Below, piece by piece: positions 36,429-46,667 of a stretch of 64,000 nt of DNA. The translations under genes and the position numbers were made by a program. The stretch lies in NCBI GenBank assembly GCA_021307315.1, contig JAJSPD010000005.1:930001-994000 (forward strand), given 5' to 3'. Source of the stretch: Bisporella sp. PMI_857 (Eukaryota > Ascomycota > Leotiomycetes > Helotiales > Helotiaceae). Below the pieces are notes generated by a model. It had not been told where the DNA came from, searched no databases, and saw only the letters and a program-made list of their open reading frames with translations. Each line of letters begins with the position of its first letter. Position 1 is the first letter of the stretch.

Positions 36429-37023
36429 TACCCATAGTAATAAATTAAATTAAATCTTCGTACCATCTTACCGTTTCGTTGAATCTCTTGTTCTTCGCGT
36501 TTCGGAATCTGCTTCATTTTGCGCTTTTCAGAACTTGGCCAAGTCGCTCTTAACCACGGCTGTTACAGTTGCGTAACGTGCATTCGCGTTACCGCCTCTC
36601 ACTTGAGATCAAAAGCCCTTCTTTCGTTTATTCCGATGGCCTATTTTGTCGCTTCGACTTGTACAGTTGCAATAAATACGTATTTTTGCATTAACCCATG
36701 CGTTGTTTTTAATTCGCACGGTTGCATTAACATATAATTTGCGACAATTTTCCAAATGAACAGCTACAGATTAAGGCCGGACGGGAAATATCTAGTCCCG
36801 AGTACCTTAATTAAATCCTTTTTTTTTCCCCCACGAAGGCAGAAACCTCGCAAGCGCAAGTGTATAAGGGCTATGTGCATCCATTCTGATATCCACAATA
36901 TGTACAATTTAACCGCCATCACCTCTTACTTTTTTTGTAACTCATAACGAGCGAGCGACTCTTCAAAATTGTTAGAATTCACAAAATCCGCTTTCATCCC
37001 GATTTTGTATTTGCATGCTATAT
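36429..37023. other. Convergent intergenic spacer
   Basis: About 595 bp between NOG2 (+) and the GH6 gene (-). No gene seen. Contains a T-run near 36820. Confidence 0.5.
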
Positions 37024-38425
37024 CTAGAAGGATGGGACGGCATTCTTGAGAAGTTGCTCGAAGTATGCCTGGTTCCATTGTCCGGCTTCTGGCGAAGGCT
37101 TGAATGCTGAATGACACGATTATTAGCAGATATTTAGCAAGGAGACGATGGGGGTTAACTAACCATCAGACTTTCCGCAGAAGGAATCGTAGCGGGTAGC
37201 AGAAGAATCGCTGGTTCCATCAGACTCTCCACCTGGCTTGACCCACACGAAAGCATCAGTCAAAGAAGAGCTGGTGGATGTAGTTGGGCGGACGCCAAAT
37301 CCGGCACCGATCACGTTGCACCAGTCACCCCATGCGGCACGGAGACCTTGGACGGCATTGCGGCCAGTGTCGACGATGGCATGGCAAGCCATTCCGTTCT
37401 TCGTGATGAGCGGACAGAAGGTCTCAACATAGGTCTTCTCGTCCTGGCACTTGTTGTACTTTGCATCAGAGGCGCTGGAGAACTCTCCTGGGCTCTTGGA
37501 GAAGGCGTTCCAGCCGGCGACGTTGGTGGCGACACCGAAGACCTGCTTGGGAGAGCCGGCTGACTTCCAGACTGAAGTAAGCATGTCTGCTCCGGGTTCT
37601 AGAAGGCGGTTAGTTTACAATGCTTTGGGAGCTTGGCGTGAAAACATACGAAGGTTAGCATCCCATCCTAGCCATCCTCCGTGGCCGGCATCAATGTACA
37701 TGGCAACATTGGGAAGGTTAAGCTGCTTGAGGGCATATGCGACACCATCCTTGTAACCTTGTGCGGAATTCTGGCAAGTGGTCAAGTTGGCGTTGGTGAC
37801 CAAGTTAGGAAGCGAATCAGGCTCAATGACAAGAGCAATAGCTACGTTTGGTGCGGCCTTGATATATGACACAATTGCTAGGCTCATTCAGTACAAAACA
37901 TATCGAGCAGAGATGTACCACTTACGGTCGATATACTCTGCCTTGTATCGTGCGATGGCGCCAGCTGGAAGTTCTCCGTTGGAGGCTTTGGCTGCGCAGT
38001 CACGGCCGGGAAGATCGTAGATAACCAAACCAGCGATCTCACCACATGGTGTCTCTGATAGGATAGTCTTCGCTAATGGAGCTCTTGCGATGGTATCACT
38101 TGTTTCGGTTGGGTTAGCAACGTGCTACAACAACTAGATCTCAAACTTACAGCCACAAGAAGCTTCCAACCTTGCCAACAGCAGCTGCCTTGGTCTTGAG
38201 AGAGGAGTCAGTGATAGCGTCAACAGCTTTCGCGACCTCGGAGGCGTAAAACGAGTTAGCATGAAGGGTGCGGCCGCTGAAGGGATTTGAGCCAGGAGCC
38301 AGGGTAACAGCCGAGGCGCATGCAGCACGAGCATTGAGGCGAGTAGGCTCGCGGCTGTCTAAAGTCTCTGTTGGTGCTGCAACAGCAACTGCTGCCAAAG
38401 CAGCTAAGCTCAGAGAATACTTCAT
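37024..38425 (-). CDS. Secreted GH6 cellulase (cellobiohydrolase/endoglucanase), no CBM1
   Basis: Five exons: 38425-38151, 38098-37926, 37877-37650, 37598-37164 and 37106-37024, about 397 aa. The start at 38425 gives signal peptide MKYSLSLAALAAVAVAAPTE; an in-frame ATG 8 codons upstream would spoil it. Catalytic-domain blocks: YDLPGRDCAA (its Asp aligns with the catalytic acid of Trichoderma Cel6A), LVIEPDSLPNLVTN, YIDAGHGGWLGW, NVAGWNAF, and IVDTGRNAVQG near the C-terminus, then FVWVKPGGESDGTS and a short last exon (FKPSPEAGQWNQAYF). GH6 enzymes cleave cellulose from the non-reducing end with inversion. No CBM1 or Ser/Thr linker, so this is the single-domain type. Confidence 0.94.
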
Positions 38426-40729
38426 TATGATGACTAAGACAGGACACACAGATGATAGTTGAGGAAGAGATAAGGGACGAAACAGGAAAGGTAGTGTGGA
38501 AATGCCTACTTATACTTCTATCAGGGCGGAGCTATTTGTCTAGTTTTTGCGGAAATATTTCTCAAGTGCCTGAATGGGTTCAGGAGTCTCAGGGCCGAGA
38601 GGTACGGCAGAATTAGAAACCTTGTTCTTGTGACCGTGGCAATCATATACGTCCTTGGGAGAGATACTTATGCTTGGCAAAATCATGGATGTTTCATGGA
38701 AGCGTTTTTCGGATGCCCTCGCCGTTGAAAAGATCATCCGCTGCCCACTTCAGTATGCGCAGGAACCATACTCGTGAAAGGGTTGACGATCCGGCATATG
38801 ATTGGTGGTGCTAGATATCAACCCTATTGCATAGCCTCTCAGTCCTTGATGAGTTTGCAGACTGTGTGGAGACTGAAACTTCACATAGAGTACCACTAAT
38901 GCCGCTGATCAAGGGACATAGTAGGTAGCGTCTTACCCATATGAAGAAAATTTTCCAAATTATTCAACGTTCTCCGTACGATAGGATAGCAGAACAGTGC
39001 CTGTCATCGACTAAAAACCTCATCCCTTCAGCGATTGCGAGAATGATTCCTGAATGGCTTCTATAGGATCTGCTTCAGGTCGGAGAAAATTCAGATGGAG
39101 TGATGCTCCTGTTAAGGTCTCTGACTTTTGCCTATACAGATAATAGATATCTTTCAGGGGGAGATCCTTATACGACACTGAAAGTATTATATCTGATTTT
39201 TGATGAGGTTGAATGTGGCCAATCATCAGGGCTAGCTCAGAAGTGCCGGATGAACATGATTTGGTGGCAGATGTATTTATCCTCCGAAACAAATTGCGGG
39301 GTGCAGCATCCAAACCCCATTCTCCAAGACGCAGGTTGACAACCCGGCGGATCATATCCACGTCGGCATAAAGGGAATGCTTGTTCTGAGAGCTTATCAG
39401 CCTCGACCTGAGTGGCAGGAGACTATGTATCCTTGAATGTATCCATATTGCTTGACCAATGCAAGCCGATCATCAGGTAACACAATTGTCGGCCTCACTC
39501 CATACATTTTACTCCATGTAAATGCCCTCATCTGCAGAGACGCAGGTGGGCATTGCTCTATCACGCGGATAGACTTTGGTGGCAAGATCTGTGGTTTGGG
39601 TGGCTAATTCGCATCTGCATTCGAAATTGAGGAAGCATGGCCATTTGTAGTCGGAGATTGACTAAAAGAATAAAGCTCTTCTACACGTACACCTGGATCA
39701 TATTTGAGGGCAGGAACTTGATCCAGCAAGTCACCGGCATCGTCGCGCAGAGCTGGCTATTTGTTATTGGTGATACCCATGGTGTTGCTATGATCATGTT
39801 TTATAGAGATGTTCCAAGAACCATCACGGTTAAACTTGCAGACTGTGATATGTGTTTATAGTGAAGTGAGCGAGTGAGGTTATCTTGGACGGGGGGCCAT
39901 CGCGGAGACCCTAGTACAAATCCAGACGTCTTCCCAACTTCACATTCCAAAAGATTGCTTTCTTTATATAGGCGTTCTCCCGAAGTAAGAGCACCTTTAA
40001 AGTCGCCGGTACCTGTAGTACATTGTGATATTGGTTACAGGCCACAGAGAAAGTTTATCGTCCAGAACATTAAAAGAGAATCTCACATTTTGAGATTTCA
40101 AGCTTTGAAGTTGGGGATGGCCTAAAAGTTGCGGTGCTGAGGAGAAATCCATAAGACTCTCAGATTGAAAGGAACCCCAGGCGCGTTAGAGTAACATGCT
40201 GACGACAATAAAGGTATCTTCAAGCGGGAACACAAGGTGGGTGCATGAGCACTACAACGTCGACAACATGTCAGGAAAGAACTGCATAACTCTGACACCA
40301 TGGGAAGCGAAGCGGCCAATAACATTGGGAACCAAAGCACGGTTTTAGAAGGAAATAGGCTATCGAGACTGGGCCTTTCAGACGATCCTGAATCCCATAA
40401 CTAGAAGAAGCAGGATCTGACTAAACTTGAATCATCAGAGAACATCCATACTAGACACAACGCAGCAAGGTATCAGACCAGAACTCCATTAATATAGCAG
40501 ATGCCCTACCCATGTTTATACATTTAACAAGCAAAAAATCCCGTCCAAGTACGCCATGCTCATATACAATAGACAAGGGTATAAAAGCCTCTCTCACATT
40601 ATATTCATGTTGAGTCAGGTTCCACAAATCATTACCATCATTACCAAAATATCTCACGAGTGAATCATCATCGGCCCAGTCTTCCTGTCATTTCATTTAT
40701 CATATAATCGCTCGTTTATTTGTCCGAAA
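38426..40729. other. Intergenic region, about 2.3 kb
   Basis: Promoter of the GH6 gene, then no supportable gene. Minus-strand frames at 39020-39361 and 39397-39585 have protein-like composition (VRPTIVLPDDRLALVKQYG) but are separated by stops and have no recognised family; they could be a gene relic. Confidence 0.4.
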
Positions 40730-42361
40730 TCATGGTTGTGGTGGCTGGCTTTGATCCCTCCTTTGTGCAATAGGAGTAGGAGAGTCGACATGAATTGAAG
40801 GTACAGCTTCAAGGCGAAGGCTAGGGCGTTGGGATTGTGGGGATTCGCCGCTGGAAATGCTTGCCCTCCTATCCGAAATCAATTGTCCAACATGCGTAGC
40901 ACCGGATCCCCTTGCACCTGTTAAATCCGCAGTCGATCTTGGTAAGTCAAATAATGGCCTTCGTTCCCCTCTTGCTGCAACAGGGCTAGAGTAATTCGGT
41001 GGTGCTTCTTGGTGTATGCCGTCAAGTGGTGTGTTCAGAGATATATTTTCATATCCGGGAGGACTATGCGGGGGTAAATCCTCGTGCTCGATCATTTCTG
41101 GGCTGCTTCCTGCTCGTCCATCATGGCTTGGGGATGTTTGACCGACACTTTGTCCACTTGCTCGACGTTGGAAGCTGGGGCTTTCAGGCCGTACGGATGC
41201 CCTCGAATTTCCCCGCGATCTCTGCACACCTGGAGATGGAAAGTCGGAATTGTTTGTGTCGATGCTGATGACCGAGCTTGCACTACGATCCCTTCGATGG
41301 TAACGACTGCTTGCGGCCATACTAGCAGCATCCCCGAGGAGACCTTCCCTTTCGCTGTCATTACTATTGGCACGCAATCTCGTACCATCGTGCCTGGCAA
41401 CTCCAAGATCCGCATATGATACTGATGAGACGGCTCGTTGACGTTCTGTCTTGATCCTCTCATGTTCGGCTCTAGCCTCCTCTACAGCGGTGCTGGTATT
41501 GGATCCTGCTCTGGCTCGAGCTTGGAGCTCTCTCAGAGCGACATAATCTCCCCGCTCTCTTGCTTCCCTTCTCAACCTCCGCCTTTCATCGCGCTCTTCA
41601 TTTTCTCTTCGACGCGCGAGCCGTACTTGATATAGTGCCTCCATTTCCGCCTCTCTACGTTCCTCCTCCTCATCTACTCCTTCCGGAAACTCAATCACGA
41701 CATCGATACCGCCTCTTTCTCCTTCACGACCCAAGACTTGTTCATTTTCCCTCGCATTTGGATTGTAAGCTGGCAGAGTCATCACTGATCTAACGGACGT
41801 GTTTCGGTCAATTCCTGTGGTAGGCGCCGCATTGTTGACAACTGTAGCATTGCCAGATTCGGCTGCAGAAAGCGAAGGTGGTGCTCGTGTAACCGATCGA
41901 CTTAAGTCCGCCGTTCTATGCGGCTCCAAGTGATCGTTTGTATCTGGCAGACGATAGTGTAAAGGATCCGGCTCCCATTTCTCCCACAGCTTCTTTAGGA
42001 ACTTAGTGGGCACATATTTCGGGTTCTTGTGGTTGTTGCGAGTCCGCCGAAGTATGTACCATATAAATGTGAGGATGAGAACGGCTGCAATGCTAATACT
42101 GATCGCCTGTATTATTCCGTTAGCGATCATGAAGTAGAAAAATTAACATTTTGGACGGCTAGCCATGCAACATACAGCTATTGTAGTCGAGTTTGGTCCA
42201 GACCTGTCATCCTTTTTTGGTAAAGAGGTAGAGGTAGCAGTTGAGAGGCTCGATATCGTTCCTAGGGAAACGGTCTGAGTTGGAGTCGGGGTTTCAGTGG
42301 AAGTCTTGTCTGCTGTGCTCGTAGACGAGCCTGTCTGTCTCACTGCAAATCGTAAAGCCAT
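40730..42361 (-). CDS. Single-pass membrane protein with PPxY motifs in a long cytosolic tail
   Basis: Two exons, 42361-42176 and 42106-40730, about 520 aa. The first 60 residues are Ser/Thr-rich (extracellular-like, likely O-glycosylated), followed by a single helix (AISISIAAVLILTFIWYIL) and a basic RRTRNNHK stop-transfer. The tail has a conserved-looking membrane-proximal block (YVPTKFLKKLWEKWEPDPLHY), an acidic patch, a long Arg/Glu-rich helix (about residues 205-290), Ser-rich disordered sequence, and two PPxY motifs (PPGY, PPNY). PPxY binds WW domains of Rsp5-type ubiquitin ligases, so a role as ligase adaptor or sensor is possible. No enzyme domain; the function is unknown. The upstream splice (GCT|GTATGT) keeps frame. 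Confidence 0.78.
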
Positions 42362-44194
42362 CCTCCCTTATCGATTGCGATAATGAATGAGCTGGATCTG
42401 AGGAATTGAACTTCGACGGCCACCCTTTAGAGCTGAAGCGTTATCTCACTCTCGACTTCCCTCCTCAGTCGAATTTTCCAGGCTGACGTGCCCGTGGAGG
42501 CTGTTAGTTAGGGCTGACACCTTCTTTGTCGGGGTGTGGCGATAATGCGATTGGCGTCTAACCCGTCAGCATGGTGCTGGTTCTACAAAGCCAATGCAAA
42601 GAAGACAATTTCAGGAAGCTGAGCTGAGATGAACGGAGGGATCGTAGGAAGACCGTGTGCGACTGTAAAGAAGCAACTGGTGAGAACGATAACTAAGTAT
42701 CGTAGCAATCAGATGGGGAATGGGGGATGGGACGGCGCAGAGTACAAAGTAGGGTAGGCTATTCGATGATTTGAGGCCGTTGGCGTGGGTATAACAAGCC
42801 TTTTCAGGCCAATGAGATAGGCACTTCAATCAATCTTCCGCTGGTCATGGACATGGGCCCAGTGGCTGGATGGTGGCTGGGAATCTTGGGCTGGGCAAAG
42901 ATAAATTTCACTGCCCCATTCGACCCTCTTGGCGATGATATATTCAAAAGGAATAAATAATATACAATTTGAAAAATCTCTAGCTTTGCTCGGAATGCTC
43001 TTTCAATAAAATGCCCAGCTAGAGGTCTAAGGGAGAAGTTCACAATATTTGAAAATAGTTGAGCCCTTGTTAAAAACTTTCCCCCCACTATTACACGCGT
43101 ATGCCAATGGCAATCTATTTTTGGATTATGCTTCTTTTTCTCACTGCTCAGCGGTTGCTGCTGTCAGCATGCTGGAAACCCTATTTCCAACTGCATTTGC
43201 GGTTATTTTACGGATCGTGCGCCTTCTAGACCGCGCTTGCGCTCCATTTAGTCGCTCGCAATAGATATCACGGGTTTTATCATTTCCGTCTCTGGAAACC
43301 AACAAACCCACGCTGCAGAAGTCTCCAACAATCCTGCTCAACACCGCCCAGCTTATAGTCGATGCTCGGTAAACGTGACAACAAGCAATAACCAAGAGAA
43401 TAGTAGTGCAAGAATATTCAACTGAATGATGCGGTACTGGGAAAGGCTCGACTACTCCCTTCCATTACAAGTATCTCTAAGACACTGCTCGTAAAGCCAA
43501 ACCCGAAAACAGCCCTCATTCGAGTAGGTCCACCAATCATACTATTTCCAGGACTACTTTCTTGAATTTTAGGGTCTGGCAAAGTATTTGCGGCTCGAAT
43601 TCAGGCGTCACAGGCTACCCCTATCTTCCTCGCTTAGCCTTCTAACATCCTAGGTCACGCAGAATCCACAAGTACTTAAAACCATTGAAAAAGTGTCTTC
43701 AAGGCAAATATGATAGCTTGTGTACTTCAAGACTACTCTGGAGTAAGTGCTACGCTGCCTCCCCCTCCCAACCCAACCCAAAAGAATCAATATGGAATAT
43801 GGCTAGCTGGTGGTGACTCAACAACGAGACGAGAAAGTTGCCCGCTTTTAGTCTACTACAAGAAATACAACTGAAAGAACTCCGACACGCATCATTATCA
43901 TATCCGTAATTTAGATGCCGCAGAAATGCCCATGGAATTCATAAAATAGAATTTATGTGGGCCACCTTCAATTCACCAATGATTGGATCGCTGCCAGCTC
44001 CACCGCAGTGCACTAAGCTAAGTCGCCAATGGAGGAAGAAAATATGGTCGTTCCACCGTACCACAACTGCACACTACCAAAAATCGCTTAACAAAAGACA
44101 AAATTTAATAAGTGAAAAAGAAAGGACTTCATCCTGAGCAACGCGTGATATGAACTCTGCGCTACCGATCAAAAAGCGACAAAAAAAATGCTTT
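42362..44194. other. Intergenic region, about 1.8 kb
   Basis: Promoter of the membrane-protein gene at the left. No other gene recognised. A short minus frame (43141-43395) has no domain. Confidence 0.4.
44181..44188 (-). terminator. RNA polymerase III T-run terminator
   Basis: Eight A's on the plus strand give TTTTTTTT just after the tRNA 3' end on the minus strand, the usual pol III stop. Confidence 0.7.
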
Positions 44195-44293
44195 TGCAAC
44201 TGCCGTGAATCGAACACGAACCTCCACCTTGGAAGGGTGGAATCCTAACCATTAGACCATCAAAGTTTTGACCATTAGACCACCAACAGTCGC
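44195..44293 (-). tRNA. tRNA-Gly(UCC) with duplicated D-arm segment
   Basis: Minus strand. The acceptor halves GCGACTG (44293-44287) and CAGTTGC (44202-44196) pair over 7 bp with one G-T wobble; A at 44195 is the discriminator. The anticodon arm CCACC-CTTCCAA-GGTGG reads anticodon TCC (44233-44231), decoding Gly GGA. The T arm has GTTCGATTC. The D-arm segment TGGTCTAATGGT is present twice, separated by CAAAACTTTGA, making the gene about 99 nt, some 26 nt too long. A run of eight T's on the minus strand (44188-44181) is a good pol III terminator. It may be a pseudogene or a tRNA with an unusual insertion. Confidence 0.8.
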
Positions 44294-45660
44294 GGCGTAC
44301 GCCGTTCGCCGTTTTAGAGTCTATTATTCCACCAACGCTTTATCAATCAATGTACCATTTTTGGGTTCTTAATTTTACCAGATGGATCACTAACGTTTTA
44401 CTATGAACCAATTACAGAATAGAATTTTAATCTATTGTTATTATTACAGTGTTTTTTATTATTATTTAATTGTGTTATAATACTCCACAGTATGAATATT
44501 ATTTCATTCTTCTAAAAGGAAAGCAACTAGTCAAGCTTCAATATACTACTAATAATTAAGGTGAAGATCTTAAACAAGAACCTGTTAACGAACAGATATA
44601 GTTTTTGTTATATGCAAAAAAAGCATCTTGAACAATTGACAGGATTTCGAGAGTTGTTATTCCAAGTTTGGTGAAAGTGTTTAGGTGAAGACTGGTGCAA
44701 GTCGTTTTGGTATCTCACACCGCCTACCGCATTCAATTTTTCTCATTATCAGCATTGATACTGGTTTACTGTAAAACTCGCAAATTTGTGGCCTAGCGGC
44801 GCGTATAGCAACCAAGTCATTAGCTCATTTTACGAAAAACAGCTACAAGCCTTTGTCCTTTTTCATTTCAACTGGCTGTTGTTACGAGCTGCAGGGCTTA
44901 GTGTTTGGTTAACTTAGAGCAATCCCAGAACATAGCTTTCCATTGGCTCTTTAACATACGCTTTGCCTTTTGTGTGTCTCAAAATCGTTTCTGCCTACAG
45001 CCCAGACCAACTAAGCAACCAAATGAAGTCATGCCGAATATTTACTTAGTAAGCACTTGGTCACTTCATTTTAGAGTTAAAAATAGATCTAGTCCTATAT
45101 GGAAGTCGGATCCAAAACCATCCTTACCTGCCTCGCCGCGCTTCTCAAGTATACCATCCCAAATTCTGCGGCGAGAGCAAGAAGCTGCAGCTTGCCCCAA
45201 AAAAATACATGTGTCCCGAAAGGCGAAGGACTCAAGCAGTAAAGATATTTGGAAATAGGAAGCAAATAGCTGACAGCAAGGCTGCCTGAACCCTCTAAGC
45301 AGGCACTTTGCGGGCCTAAATGTAGTATAGTTCACGATTCGCAACTCGTTTAAGAAGGCATAGAACTAATTCAACAGCTGGCTGTAGCGACAAATCGAAC
45401 AAAGATGCTTAGATATCCGACCTCCATTGCTATATAAGGTAGATGGCATTTCTTAGGATTATTGGGATCATATTCTTATACGTGTTTCTCTACTTCTTCC
45501 CTGACTTCCCAACCTATGGACAAGATCTTCTATTTATGGGCCTATGGGCCTGGGACCGATAGACCGTAATAATAGAGCTCGAGAGGATCTCCCTTAAGTT
45601 TGGATGCTTAACACTGTAGGCATTGGTGTGGCGGTGAAGTTCAATATACTATACTGCTGG
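44294..45660. other. AT-rich intergenic stretch
   Basis: About 1.37 kb with strongly AT-rich sequence at 44310-44640 and no supportable gene. The composition resembles the decayed island that follows. Confidence 0.45.
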
Positions 45661-46161
45661 GCAAACTGCGGAGCTCCAACACCTGTACAGATGCTGCTCG
45701 ATGCAGGCGCCAACGTTAATCCCCAGGGCGGATAACACGGTAACGCGTTACGGGCTGCTTCATATGGGGGACACGAAGAAGTTGTATGTATACTGCTCAA
45801 TGCAGGTGCCGACGTCAACGCCCAATCTCAATGCGAGTATTGCGGCAGCGCACTGCAGGCTGCTTCATCTGGCGGACGTGAGGACATTATACAGATGCAG
45901 CTAGAGACAGGCGCCGACGTCGATGCTACAGACGACTATGGCCGGACGTCACTGTTGTGCGCGATCAGGAAGAGGCATGAGGTTGTGGTCAAATTACTTC
46001 TCGCTGTAGAAACAAGCATTGTCAATGCAAGTAATATCAATAGTCTCACTGCATTATCATTGGCTGCTAAGCAGAGCAATGCAGCTATCGTCGATCTGCT
46101 TCTCAGAAAGCGCGCCGACTTCACGATTCCCGATCTGAATAGTACCACATGTATAAAGTGA
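45661..46161 (+). pseudogene. Ankyrin-repeat protein relic
   Basis: One frame runs through five ankyrin-type units (VQMLLDAGANVNPQGG, NALRAASYGGHEEVVCILL, NAGADVNAQ, ALQAASSGGREDI, LLCAIRKRHEVVVKLLL, ALSLAAKQSNAAIVDLLL) and ends at 46161. A TAA at 45733-45735 falls where fungal repeats have a Tyr/other residue before HGNAL. The upstream part dissolves into non-coding sequence. This looks like the 3' end of a large NACHT/ankyrin (NLR-like) or similar gene whose 5' part is gone. It sits in an AT-rich island beside an inverted-repeat element. Confidence 0.65.
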
Positions 46162-46251
46162 GCTACCATAATAGGTCATTTTAAGACTGAAAAAACTACT
46201 CGATCACGGCGTAAATTGGAAAGTGCTTAACACCTCTGGACTCGATTGCCT

Positions 46252-46667
46252 CAGTGAGCGAGTTAGTATTATCGTGATATATCGACCCCTAAAAATCAAT
46301 ACTATATACCACGCAATATGAGACTTGAAATTTGTATACGTACTACAGCAAAATTTGCAATCTTATATTATATTATACTATACCGCGATATACTACAACA
46401 CTAACTTTAAACAATGCTATTCCGAAATTAGCAATACAGCAAAAGTCTTAGCTTCTTAATTTAGTTATTCGTACTAAAAAAAGTAAAGCTTATTTTAGAC
46501 TTTTGTAAAAAAAAGCCTCAAAGTGGCTATAGCACAGTATTTAGTATTATTGCCAATATAATATCAAATTCAAATTTTATACTAATACTAGCGTAGCATC
46601 AAAAAGTCGATCTTATATGTCTCGAGACTCGATATTACTAAATACTACGATACTAACTCGTTCACTG
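46252..46667. mobile_element. Short non-coding element with terminal inverted repeats (MITE-like)
   Basis: The left end CAGTGAGCGAGTTAGTAT (46252-46269) matches the reverse complement of the right end, CAGTGAACGAGTTAGTAT (46667-46650), with one mismatch in 18. The 416-bp interior is very AT-rich with many TA steps and no open frame. The size and ends fit a miniature inverted-repeat element; the CAGTGA end recalls pogo/Tc1-type ends but I see no clear TA or longer target-site duplication. Confidence 0.6.
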
